The notes under the pieces: generated by a model
What the model was told of the DNA's origin: nothing
Seen by the model: the letters and a program-made list of their open reading frames with translations, nothing else
The model's database searches: none
Source of the DNA: Streptomyces liliiviolaceus
GTDB lineage: Bacteria > Actinomycetota > Actinomycetes > Streptomycetales > Streptomycetaceae
NCBI RefSeq assembly: GCF_018070025.1
Contig: NZ_JAGPYQ010000001.1
Coordinates: 7,502,001-7,566,000 of the forward strand
Direction: 5' to 3'
DNA: 64,000 bases
Made by a program: the position numbers and the translations under genes
Shown here: piece after piece, positions 1-8,400 of the stretch
Layout: the number at the start of each line of letters is the position of its first letter
Numbering within the stretch: the stretch's first letter is position 1

Positions 1-550
1 CGCCGGATCCGCTGGAACCGGTTCTGGCGTCCACCTTGACCGTGCCCTCGATCAGCCCCGCCCGGGCCAGCGGCCGGACCGCGAGGATGCCGGCCGTGGC
101 CATGCAGCCGGGAACGGAGATCCGGTCGCTCGTGGCGAGTTCGGCGCGATGCCATTCGGGCAGCCCGGTGGTGAACTCGGGAATCAGCTCCGGCGCGCTG
201 TGCGTGACCCCGTAATAGGACGCGTAGACGTCGGGGTCCCGCAGGCGGAAATCGCCGGACAGATCGATGACCGTCCCGGCCAGTTTCAGGAATTCGGCCA
301 TCCTTCCCATGGTTTCCCGATGCGGAGCGGCCAGGAGAAGCACATCGAATTCGATGTCCCGCAAGGTGTCGTGGCCGACGAAGCACAGCTCCGTGTGGCC
401 GCGCAGATTCGGATGGGGGCCGTCGACGCGGCGTCCGGCCAGGCGGTCGGAGGTAGCGGCCACGACGGTGACCCGTGGATGACCGTGCAGCAGCCGCAGC
501 AGCTCGCCGCCGATGTAGCCGGACGCCCCGACGATCGCTACTCGGAGCAT
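1..550 (-). CDS. lysY: LysY/ArgC-type N-acyl-glutamyl-phosphate reductase (5' part only)
   Basis: The first about 183 residues of an NADPH-dependent acyl-phosphate reductase; the C-terminus lies beyond the left edge. Seen: an N-terminal nucleotide-binding loop with GASGYIGGELLRLL, then SGDFRLRD and the catalytic-cysteine region VPGCMAT. ArgC reduces N-acetylglutamyl phosphate, and LysY does the same with an acyl chain held on the LysW carrier. The ATG lies 13 nt inside the end of the LysX-type gene, with GGAGAAG just upstream, so the two are translationally coupled. Directly following LysW and LysX makes the carrier-bound (LysY) role more likely than general arginine synthesis. Which acyl group it reduces cannot be read from the sequence. 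Confidence 0.9.
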   Translation of the reverse strand, partial: MLRVAIVGASGYIGGELLRLLHGHPRVTVVAATSDRLAGRRVDGPHPNLRGHTELCFVGHDTLRDIEFDVLLLAAPHRETMGRMAEFLKLAGTVIDLSGDFRLRDPDVYASYYGVTHSAPELIPEFTTGLPEWHRAELATSDRISVPGCMATAGILAVRPLARAGLIEGTVKVDARTGSSGSG

Positions 551-1404
551 GAGCGTGACTTCTCCAGGAGATGGTCGACGATCCGGTCGGCGACGGAGAC
601 CGCGTCGCCCAGGGCCTGTTGGAGACCGGAGAACTCGACACCGTGGTTGACCTCCAGGACCAGGACCTCTCCCGTCTCGTCCTCGATCAGGTCGACACCG
701 GCGATCTCGGCCTCCACCGCCTGCGCGGCCATGACCGCGAGTTTCGCGAGGTCCGGTGTCAGGGGGCACAGTTCGCTCACGGCGCCCCGCGCCACATTGG
801 TCCGCCAGTCCTCGCTGCGCCGGTAGGTCGCGGCCAGCGCCTCGCCGCCCACCACGATCACCCGGATGTCCCGGCCCGGTTTGGCTATCCATTCCTGCAG
901 GTAGACGATCCGCGCCTGTGGTGAGGGCAGGGCGGCGACGTACTCCAGCACGGTCTCCGCGGTCCGCCGGTCCGGCAGCGCGGAGACCAGCCGGCCCCAC
1001 GAGCCCTGCAGCGGCTTCACCACGGCCGGATAGCCGAGGCCGTCCAGTGCCGTCAGCGCGGCTTCCGGGGTCAGCCCGAGGGCCGTTCGCGGTGTCGGGA
1101 GTCCGGCTTCGACGAGCGCCGCGGACGTGCGCCACTTGTCGCCGCACAGCGCGGTCGCCCGCGCGGAGTTGACCACCGTCGCGCCCGCCGCCTCCAGCGC
1201 GTCGGCCGCGTACGTCGCCCTGGCGAGCCCGATCTCCCTGTTCAGCACGATCGGGTGAGGGAAGCGGTCACCGAGCCGGTGCCACCACTCACGGCTGTCG
1301 ATGTGCCGATGGGCGATCCCTCTGCGGGAGAGCGCTTCGAGGATTCTCTTCTCGCTGGCCCGCACACGGGACGCGAGGACCGCGAACGGCTCGGCGCCGT
1401 TCAC
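538..1404 (-). CDS. lysX: LysX/ArgX-type ATP-grasp ligase, loads an amino acid onto the LysW carrier
   Basis: A 288-residue ATP-grasp enzyme of the RimK/LysX group. It would join the alpha-amino group of glutamate or 2-aminoadipate to the C-terminal glutamate of the carrier protein. Seen: ATP-grasp segments VVKPLQGSWGR and LQEWIAKPGRDIRV, and a C-terminal LEVNHGVEF that fits LysX-type ligases. I chose the GTG at 1404, which overlaps the lysW stop as GTGA; a longer ORF start at 1485 would run through lysW in another frame. The gene sits between lysW and lysY in one leftward operon. Substrate choice (Glu or aminoadipate) is not resolved. General ribosomal S6 modification by a RimK is less likely given the neighbours. 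Confidence 0.9.
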   Translation of the reverse strand: MNGAEPFAVLASRVRASEKRILEALSRRGIAHRHIDSREWWHRLGDRFPHPIVLNREIGLARATYAADALEAAGATVVNSARATALCGDKWRTSAALVEAGLPTPRTALGLTPEAALTALDGLGYPAVVKPLQGSWGRLVSALPDRRTAETVLEYVAALPSPQARIVYLQEWIAKPGRDIRVIVVGGEALAATYRRSEDWRTNVARGAVSELCPLTPDLAKLAVMAAQAVEAEIAGVDLIEDETGEVLVLEVNHGVEFSGLQQALGDAVSVADRIVDHLLEKSRSCSE

Positions 1405-1565
1405 TCGCCCCAGTCCTCTTCGATCTCCGGCGCGAGAGCGGCCCGTATCGGATCCAGCGTGAGGATCTCCAGTTCGCTGGCGCATTCACCGCATTCCACT
1501 ATCTCGCCAATCACCGGTGTTCCGGCGGGAACCACCGCGTTCTCGCATTCCGGGCAGGTGACCAT
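1401..1565 (-). CDS. lysW: LysW-type amino-group carrier protein (AmCP)
   Basis: A 54-residue acidic protein with two Cys pairs, CPEC near residue 4 and CGEC near residue 25, expected to bind zinc, and the diagnostic C-terminus EDWGE. In this family the C-terminal glutamate forms an isopeptide bond with the amino group of the substrate and protects it during later steps. The start is ATG with AAAGGGA upstream. In Thermus the system makes lysine; Streptomyces carriers of this type serve specialised metabolites. Here it is beside an NRPS cluster and in one operon with lysX and lysY, so it most likely supplies an unusual amino acid. The kinase, aminotransferase and hydrolase needed would lie left of the window. 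Confidence 0.94.
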   Translation of the reverse strand: MVTCPECENAVVPAGTPVIGEIVECGECASELEILTLDPIRAALAPEIEEDWGE

Positions 1566-1648
1566 TTCCAGTCCCTTTCATCGACGGCCAAGACACGGGT
1601 AAACGTAGGGGCCGCCGTGGGCCCCGGTAGGCAGAAGCAGCGGCAGTC

Positions 1649-3157
1649 TCAGCCGGCCCGGGCCACTCCCGCCGGGGTGCGGTCCCGCCCGTGCAGGAGC
1701 CGCACCAGGTGCAGCGCCGTGAAGTGCTCGGGCAGATGGGCGCCCGCCGGCCGTACCAGGCCGTGGACCAGCAGGGCGTGCAGGGCGGCGGCCGGATCCG
1801 GCACGAGGTGGTCGAGGTCCGCGACCGTCCAGTGCGGACGGTCCGCCACCTCGGCCAGCACCCGGCGGTGGCGCTCGGTCACGATGCCGACGCTGCGCGC
1901 CAGGGAGCGCAGCAGGTCCTGGCAGCCGCAGCCCGCCGGGGAGGAGAGCAGGGAGGAGTCGCGGCCGGCCCGGGCCAGCAGGAGTTCGGGCGGGTACACC
2001 AGGCACCAGCCCGCCGCGTACTCAAGTGCCCTGGGTACGCCGTCGAGCCAGCGGCACAGGCCCGCCACGGCGTGCGCGTTGTCCTGCCGGAGCCGGAACC
2101 CCGGCCGTGACCGGCGCATGTGGGACAGGAACAGGGCCACGGACGCGACCTCGCTCAACCGGGCGTGGTCGTAGTCACGCGCCTCCTCCGGCACGGCCAT
2201 CGCGGTGAGCGGCAGGACGCGTTCACCCGGCAGGTGTCGCGGTGTCAGGCCGGTCACCACGACGCGCAGCCCCGGACGGCGCCGCAGCAGTTCGCCGATG
2301 TCGACCCTGCCGGGGCCCGGGGCGTCGTCGCCGTCGATCACCAGCAGGTCGTACCGATCGCCGATCGCCTCGACGAGGTCGTCGGTCGAGCCGGCGGCAC
2401 CCGGCGGCCGTTCGCCGGAGCCGGAGCCGGCCGCGGGGATCGCGCCGCAGCAGAGGGGATCCCCGGCCGGGGCGTACCACCCGACCCGGCGGCCCCTGGC
2501 GCGCAGCACCTGGGCCGCCTCAAGCACCAGATGTGTCTTGCCGATACCGCCGATGCCGACGACGCTCACCAGACGGTGGCCGTGCACGGTCACCTGATCG
2601 AGCAGGACCTGCAGCTCCGCCTCCCGGCCCACCAGCGCGCCGGGCGGAGCGGGTGGCTCCGGCAGGGCGGGCTGCGCGGGCAGTTCGAACAGTGAGACCC
2701 GCAGGTCCGCCGGGCTTCCTCCGGCGGCGTGCAGTTGCAGACGCTCCGTGTCGCCCAACCGCAACGCGTCGGCGAGCAGCCCCACGCTCTCCCGCCGGGG
2801 CCGTCGCACCCGTCCGCTCTCCAGGTCCCGGATCGCCCGGACGCTCAACGTGGCGAAGTCCGCCAGCTGTTGCTGGGTCAGCCCGGACCGGCCGCGGTGC
2901 CTCTTCAGGAGCTCGGCGAAGGGAACCGTCTCGCGGGCCCCCTCCGACGGTGCCGGCGGCACCGGCCGCTGCCGCGGGCCGCCCGCGGCACGTTCGCGTA
3001 ATGAGATTCCCGTTGCCGTGCTTTTCCCGACGGCATGCGGGCTGACATTCAGGCGCCGGGCGATCTCCCCGTAGGTGTCCCCGCGCGCCACATGTCCGAG
3101 TGCTTCTCTTTCCCGGTCACCAATTTTCCGGACAGCATCCCGTATTTTATTGCTCAC
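1649..3157 (-). CDS. Pathway regulator: LuxR-type HTH + XRE HTH + NB-ARC ATPase
   Basis: About 502 residues from the GTG at 3157, which has AGAAAGGGCG upstream; an alternative start is at 3214. Domains: an N-terminal sigma/LuxR-like helix-turn-helix (DREREALGHVARGDTYGEIARRLNVS split over residues 14-40), an XRE helix-turn-helix around residues 80-135 (LTQQQLADFATLSVRAIRDLE), then a nucleotide-binding domain with P-loop GIGGIGKTHL. No TPR repeats follow, so it is short compared with AfsR-like proteins. Leucine 53 is encoded by TTA (2999-3001), so translation probably depends on bldA tRNA. The first about 60 codons are AT-richer than the rest. It precedes lysW on the same strand with an 83-nt gap. 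Likely a cluster-situated activator; its targets are unknown. Confidence 0.85.
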   Translation of the reverse strand: MSNKIRDAVRKIGDREREALGHVARGDTYGEIARRLNVSPHAVGKSTATGISLRERAAGGPRQRPVPPAPSEGARETVPFAELLKRHRGRSGLTQQQLADFATLSVRAIRDLESGRVRRPRRESVGLLADALRLGDTERLQLHAAGGSPADLRVSLFELPAQPALPEPPAPPGALVGREAELQVLLDQVTVHGHRLVSVVGIGGIGKTHLVLEAAQVLRARGRRVGWYAPAGDPLCCGAIPAAGSGSGERPPGAAGSTDDLVEAIGDRYDLLVIDGDDAPGPGRVDIGELLRRRPGLRVVVTGLTPRHLPGERVLPLTAMAVPEEARDYDHARLSEVASVALFLSHMRRSRPGFRLRQDNAHAVAGLCRWLDGVPRALEYAAGWCLVYPPELLLARAGRDSSLLSSPAGCGCQDLLRSLARSVGIVTERHRRVLAEVADRPHWTVADLDHLVPDPAAALHALLVHGLVRPAGAHLPEHFTALHLVRLLHGRDRTPAGVARAG

Positions 3158-3262
3158 GGAGTCGGGCGCCCTTTCTCTGTACGATTCCTGCGTTCCGGGG
3201 ACCTGCTGGACCACAGACTCCGGAAGTCGCCACGGGTCGACTTCCCCGTGTATACCTGCAGG

Positions 3263-3421
3263 TCATCCCGCTATGCGGCCCCAACCGCTGTCGTCGCCGG
3301 GCGTGGCGGAGGCAGTCGTCGTGTAGTCGGCGCTCCCCGTGTCGGCGGCGGCGGTGCCGGCGACGGTGCCGACGGTCAGCGCGAAGAGAACGGTGGCCAC
3401 GAACACACGGACAGACTTCAT
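3263..3421 (-). CDS. Small secreted peptide, 52 aa
   Basis: A short ORF that starts with ATG after GGGAGA. The N-terminus MKSVRV is followed by a hydrophobic stretch (FVATVLFALTVGTVAG) and TAAADTGS, which reads as a signal peptide cleaved after AAA or nearby. The mature part would be about 27 residues, rich in D, S and T, ending DDSGWGRIAG. Streptomycetes encode many such small exported peptides of unknown role. It lies upstream of the pathway regulator on the same strand. I see no RiPP-modifying enzyme beside it. The coding call rests on the start, Shine-Dalgarno sequence and signal peptide. Confidence 0.62.
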   Translation of the reverse strand: MKSVRVFVATVLFALTVGTVAGTAAADTGSADYTTTASATPGDDSGWGRIAG

Positions 3422-3830
3422 GGTTTCTCCCAGAATTCAGAGTGAGGAATGTTTGGAAGGTCCCGTCCGGCGTTGTCCGGCCGTTTCCCCTTCCGCTCTT
3501 CCAGGATGGTGGGCGCCCGCCCCACAATCCACCGACCGAGCCATTCACCAAGTTCTCCGGCACCAAAGCGGGGGGTGAACGAAAAACCCACGGGGCCGCA
3601 ATCGATGGCAATACGGACGCCGTCGGCGGGGTGCGGGCCGGTTCCGGGAGCCGGTCCCGGCCGTCCACGACCGCGCAGACGTCGGAACCCCGTATCCGCG
3701 CCAGGACCCCGTACATGCGAAAGCCGGCCCTGGACAGGGCCGGCGTGGTCGCGCGGCGGTACGGCGGGGCCGGTGGCCGGCGCTCCCGAGGTCTCCTCGT
3801 GAAGCGCAGGCCGCGCCGGCCCGCGATGTC
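3422..3830. other. Non-coding stretch between panD and the small secreted peptide
   Basis: About 400 nt without a convincing gene. It would hold the promoter for the leftward small peptide near its left end. At its right it holds the panD transcription terminator (separate entry). Open frames across it have shadow-like composition and no Shine-Dalgarno support. Confidence 0.5.
3723..3744 (-). terminator. Hairpin downstream of panD
   Basis: Perfect inverted repeat with 10-bp arms (GCCGGCCCTG / CAGGGCCGGC) and a 2-nt centre. Read leftward it lies about 90 nt after the panD stop and is followed by CTTTCG, which suits a terminator for panD. Confidence 0.6.
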
Positions 3831-4250
3831 TCAGCCGGCCTTCACCCTGTCCCCGGCGATCAGCCCGTGGCCGTCGGGCGCCGATCCCAGGGCGTCGCCC
3901 AGCTGCACGACCTCGTTGTGCTCGTCCACGAAGACCACGCGGGGCTCCACCTTCGACGCCTCCGCGTCCGCCACCGCCGCGTAGGCGATGATGATCACGA
4001 GGTCGCCGTTCTGGACGAGACGGGCCGCGGCGCCGTTGACGCCGATGATCCCGCTGCCCCGGGGCCCCTCGATCACATAGGTCTCCAGCCGGCTGCCGTT
4101 GTTGATGTCCACGAGGTGGATCAGCTCGCCGGGGAGCAGATCGGCCGCGTCCATCAGGTCGGCGTCGAGGGTGAGGGAACCGACGTAGTTCAGGTCGCAC
4201 TGAGTGATCGTGGCTCGGTGGATCTTGGACTTGAGCATGGTACGGAACAT
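3831..4250 (-). CDS. panD: Aspartate 1-decarboxylase (pyruvoyl enzyme), cluster copy
   Basis: A 139-residue PanD. The proenzyme cleaves itself between Gly24 and Ser25 (YVGSLTLD) to form the pyruvoyl group; the N-terminus [16 protein letters not shown] and the segment [15 protein letters not shown] are typical. It converts L-aspartate to beta-alanine and carbon dioxide. Its length is normal for the family. It stands alone, divergent from the NRPS operon, inside the biosynthetic cluster and far from panB/panC. It probably supplies beta-alanine as a building block, though extra beta-alanine for coenzyme A and phosphopantetheine is a possible alternative. None of the A domains here shows the loss of Asp235 expected for a beta-amino acid, so where beta-alanine is used is open. 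Confidence 0.93.
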   Translation of the reverse strand: MFRTMLKSKIHRATITQCDLNYVGSLTLDADLMDAADLLPGELIHLVDINNGSRLETYVIEGPRGSGIIGVNGAAARLVQNGDLVIIIAYAAVADAEASKVEPRVVFVDEHNEVVQLGDALGSAPDGHGLIAGDRVKAG

Positions 4251-4864
4251 GGCTGTCGCCTTTCGGGTTCAGTGCCTTCTGGTCTGGAACCACGCGTGGA
4301 CGTCGGCGGGAAAGAATGTGGTGAAGCCGCCCCGGAAAACACGCGGATGAATGCTCGTACAGCGCAGGCGGGCAGTTCGCGGGGCACGGTGGCCGGACGA
4401 ACGATCGGCATCGGCGGTGGCCGCGTGAATCGGCCCTCGTACGGATGCCATGAGCACGCACGAAAATATCTTCGACGGCGGTCGTCGAGTATTCCATGCG
4501 AAAGCGGCCGTCGCCAGACACGTATTTCCGGGACACCGCGGTGATTTGGGGTACCGACCGCCCCCGAGCTGTCCCGAAGCCGCCGCCGGCCAGGGCTCCA
4601 GTCGCTCCGAGACACTGGGTGAACTGCGGCGGAACAGAATACGGATTCCCTCCGCACCCCCTGTCCGCGTGGCCTGTTCTGCTCGCTTGGGCGTGAAATG
4701 TGACCCGCTCACTTTCATGTCGCGCAGTTTGCTGAGGGGGCTGGGCACTGGAGACGAATTACCCACCGGAGTCACAGTGAGAAGGCACCGAAGGCGTATG
4801 CGAATAAGCGCATTCGCCCTCTGCTGCGGAAGTCCGAAGTCGTCAAGCGTGAAGGGGACGGAAT
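4251..4864. other. Divergent promoter region between panD and the NRPS operon
   Basis: About 600 nt with no supported gene; composition is AT-richer than the flanks. It must carry the panD promoter (leftward) and the main NRPS operon promoter (rightward). Two dyads are visible: an imperfect one near 4463-4495 (AAAATATCTTCGACG against CGTCGAGTATT) and a perfect one at 4800-4817 (separate entry). No match to a -35/-10 pair was strong enough to call. Confidence 0.5.
4800..4817 (+). promoter_or_regulatory. Palindrome upstream of the NRPS operon, possible operator
   Basis: Perfect arms GCGAAT and ATTCGC separated by six bases, ending 47 nt before the start of the free carrier protein gene. Position and symmetry suit a regulator site in the leader or promoter of the main operon; the binding protein is unknown. 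Confidence 0.35.
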
Positions 4865-5125
4865 ATGACGGTGGACAGCGCGACCGAGGAGGCCCGGGCG
4901 ATCGCCGTACGGATCGCCACGGTCTTCAAAGAGGTGCTGGGCGCACAGGACGTGCCCGACACGAGCAGCGGATTCCTGGACATCGGCGGCGACTCGCTGA
5001 CGGCCGCGCGGGCGGTGTCCCTCATCAGTTCGCGACTGGGCGTACGGATCACCGTCCGTGACCTGTTCCGGTCCCAGACCCCCGAGTCGCTCGCCCTCGT
5101 GGCGCTGCGGCGCCCGGCCGCCTGA
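4865..5125 (+). CDS. Free-standing peptidyl carrier protein
   Basis: An 86-residue carrier protein, first gene of the NRPS operon. The phosphopantetheine attachment serine sits in [13 protein letters not shown] (about residue 43). Start ATG follows GAAGGGGACGGAAT. It has no attached adenylation or condensation domain, so it must be charged in trans. The stand-alone A protein at 17509-19182 is the obvious partner. NRPS-4 ends in a C domain plus a dead A domain with no carrier, so this protein may complete that module. It could instead be a scaffold for modifying an amino acid before incorporation. Confidence 0.92.
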   Translation: MTVDSATEEARAIAVRIATVFKEVLGAQDVPDTSSGFLDIGGDSLTAARAVSLISSRLGVRITVRDLFRSQTPESLALVALRRPAA

Positions 5126-5217
5126 CCCGCTCCGTGGCCGGCCGCTCCGGGCCGGCCCGCGGTGAGGGGCGGCAGTACCGATCGCACGTCCGTAACGACT
5201 TTTCGAGAGGTGAAGGC

Positions 5218-5403
5218 ATGGTGGCGCAGACGTACCGCGTGGTGGTGAACGGCGAGGAGCAGTACTCGGTCTGGCCGACGGGACGGGAGCTGCCCGCGGG
5301 CTGGTTCGATGAGGGCACCTCCGGCTCCAAGGAGGACTGCCTCGCCCATGTCGAGCGGGTGTGGACCGACATGCGGCCGCTCAGCCTCCGCCGGGCGCGG
5401 TGA
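5218..5403 (+). CDS. MbtH-like protein
   Basis: A 61-residue MbtH family protein with the signature [15 protein letters not shown] and the terminal [11 protein letters not shown]. MbtH proteins bind the N-terminal subdomain of A domains and help them fold and work. It lies between the free carrier protein and NRPS-1, preceded by GAGAGGTGAAGGC. It probably serves several A domains of this cluster. A slightly short C-terminus is the only departure from the norm. Confidence 0.95.
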   Translation: MVAQTYRVVVNGEEQYSVWPTGRELPAGWFDEGTSGSKEDCLAHVERVWTDMRPLSLRRAR

Positions 5404-5413
5404 GACGACCGTC

Positions 5414-8400
5414 ATGACGACGCGGACCGAAGAAGCAGCCGGAGCGGGAGAGTCGGTCGCGGAGGGCAGGGAACTGACCTCCGCGAAGCGCGAGTTGCTG
5501 GCACAGCGGCTGCGTGGGCGGTCGGACACCGCGAAGGCGCCCCCGGGCGCCGTGAGTTCCGTGCCACGCCGCCCCGGCACCGGGAGCGCCCCCCTGGCGC
5601 CCGTCCAGCACAACCTGTGGGTCGCGGACCGACTGCTGTCGGACAACTCCACGTTCAGCGTCCACCGCGTGCTGCGGCTGACCGGGTCGCTGGACCGCGA
5701 CGCGGTCAGCCGCGCGTTGGACGCCCTGGTGGAACGCCACGAGACCCTGCGCATGACGTTCCGGGACGACAACCCGCCCCGCCAGATCCCGCAGCCGCCC
5801 GGGCCGGCCCCGCTGCGGACCGTCGATCTGACGCATCTGCCGCCGGTCGCGCGGGCGGCCGCGGCGGTGCGGGTCGCCGAGGAGGAGATCGCGCTCCCCT
5901 TCGACCTGGAGCGCGGCCCCGTCTTCCGGGCCGTGCTGGCGGTCTGCGACGACTCCACCCACGTCCTCGTACTGAACCTGCACCACTGTGTCGCCGACGA
6001 GTGGTCGTGCGGTGTGCTGGCCCGTGAGTTCGGCGCCCTCTACTCGGCGTCCACGCGCGGAGCCAGGGGCCCGGACCTGGCGAGGACGCTGCCCGAGCTT
6101 CCCGCCTCGTACACGGACTACTCGGCATGGCAGTCGGAGCGGCTCTCCGGTGACCTGCTGGTGCGGCAACTCGCCCACTGGCGCTCGGCCCTGGACGGAG
6201 TGCCCCCGGTCCTCGAACTGCCCACCGACCACGTCCGTCCGCCCACGCCGTCCTTCTGGGGGCACGGCGCCCGCCGGCTGCTGTCGCCCGAGGTGAGCTC
6301 CGCGCTGCGCGACTTCGCCAGGCGGCACAACGTCACCCTCTTCACGGCCCTGCTGACGGTGTTCGCCGGCTATCTGCACCGCTGGAGCGGCGGACAGGAC
6401 CGGTTCTCCGTGCTGACGCCGGTCTCCGGACGGGTCGTCGCCGACACCGAACCGCTCGTGGGCATGCTGGCGAACACCCTGCCGCTGACGGTGGACGTCA
6501 CCGACGACCCGGGCTTCTCCACGCTGGTGCGCCGTATGAACTCCGTGGTGCTCGGGGCCCTTGAGCACCAGGACGTCACCTTCGAGCAGCTGGTGGCGGA
6601 TTCCGGGCAGCCCCGGGACGCGTCCCGCAATCCCCTGTCCCAGGTCATGTACCAGTGCATCGAGTCACGCGAGCACGTGTGGGAACTGCCCGGCGTCACC
6701 GTCGAGCGCGAGCGGATCGGCCTGGCGTCCGCGAAGGTGGACCTGTCGCTGGTCGCGGCGAACCTGGACGAGGGCGTCCGGCTCGACCTGGTGGGAGAGA
6801 GCACCCTGTTCGAGCCCGCGACGGTGGAGCGGATGCTCGACTCGCTGGTCGAGGTGCTGACCCGCGCGGTCGCCGCTCCCGACACCACCGTCGGCGAGGT
6901 GGAACTGCTGTCCGCGGCCGAACGCGCCCAGGTCGTCGACGACTTCAACCGCACCGGCGCCACACCGCCCGACGGCACCGTCCTCGACCTGTTCGCCGCC
7001 GCCGTCGCCGCCTCGCCCGACGCCACGGCCGTCGCCTCGGACAGCGGCTCCCTCACCTACCGCGAGCTCGACGCGTGGTCGGACCGCCTGGCCGCGCGGC
7101 TGGTCGCGTCCGTACCCGGGCCCGGCGCCCTGGTCGGGGTCCATCTGCCCCGCTCCGAGCAGCTGGTGGCCACGCTGCTCGCGGTGTGGAAGGCCCGCTG
7201 CGCCTTCCTCCCGCTGCCCCTGGACCACCCCGACGAGCGGCTGCGCACCATGCTGGACGACGCGGACGTCGCCCTCGTCGTCGCGGAGCCGGGACGGCAC
7301 GAGCGGCTCGGCGGGGTGCCGGTGTTCCACGCCGACCCCGCGGACCGCACGGCGGACCGCATCGCGTCCGCGGAGCCGGCCCGGCCGGGGCCCGCGCCGC
7401 TCCCCGCCGATCTCGCCTATCTGCTGTACACCTCGGGCTCCACCGGCCGCCCCAAGGCGGTGGCGATCGAGCACTCCGGGCTCGTCAACTTCCTGAGCGG
7501 CACCGCGCAGCGGCTGGGCGCCGGCGCGGACGACGTGTGGCTGGGCCTGACCGGCATCGGGTTCGACATCGCGCTGGTCGAGATGTTCCTGCCGCTGACC
7601 ACCGGCGGCCGGGTGGTGCTGGCCCCGGAGGGGGCCGCGCACGACGGCGGCACCGCCGTCGAGACCGCCCGCCGGCATCAGGTCACGCATGTGCAGGCGA
7701 CCCCGTCGGGCTGGCGGGTCCTGCTCGCCGCGGCGGACCGCCTGCCGCACCTGGCGGTCGCCATGACCGGCGGCGAGACGCTGCCACCCACGCTGGCGGC
7801 GGAGCTGCGCCGCAGGGCCGGACGCCTGTTCAACTGCTACGGGCCCACCGAGTCCACGGTGTGGGCCACGTACGACGACGTCACCGATCCGGCCGCGGAG
7901 ATCACCGTCGGCACGGCCGTCGACAACGTCACCGTGTACGTGCTCGACGCGGCCATGCGCCCCGTGCCGGTCGGTGTGCCGGGCGAGCTGTACATCGGAG
8001 GGCCCGGGGTCGGACGCGGTTACCACGCGCGCCCGGGGCTGACCGCGGGCGTCTTCGTGCCCGACCCGTTCGGACCGCCCGGGGCACGCCTGTACCGCTC
8101 GGGCGATGTGGGCGCCCGGCGCCCGGACGGCCGTATCCGCTTCTTCGGCCGCGACGACCACCAGGTCAAGATCCGCGGCCACCGCATCGAACTCGGCGAA
8201 ATCGAGGCCCGGTTGACCGCACACGCGGACGTGGCGCACGCCGTGGTGGTGGCGGAGCAGCTGCCCGCCGGGGCCCGGCTCGTCGGCTATGTCGTCGGGG
8301 GCGCCTCGGAGGACGAGCTGCGCCGCCACCTCACGGCCGCCCTGCCCGGCGCCATGGTGCCCGCCGTCCTCGTCTTCCTGGAGAGCCTGCCGCTGTCGCC

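Noticed and set aside
1405..1485. The longer LysX start at 1485
   Set aside because: It would overlap most of lysW out of frame; the GTG overlapping the lysW stop gives a normal-length enzyme.
1608..1625. Short GGGGCC/GGCCCC hairpin between the regulator and lysW
   Set aside because: A 6-bp stem is too weak in this GC content to call a terminator.
3147..3716. A 189-codon minus frame across the small secreted peptide
   Set aside because: It has Arg/His-rich shadow composition, and the signal-peptide ORF in another frame has a good Shine-Dalgarno sequence.
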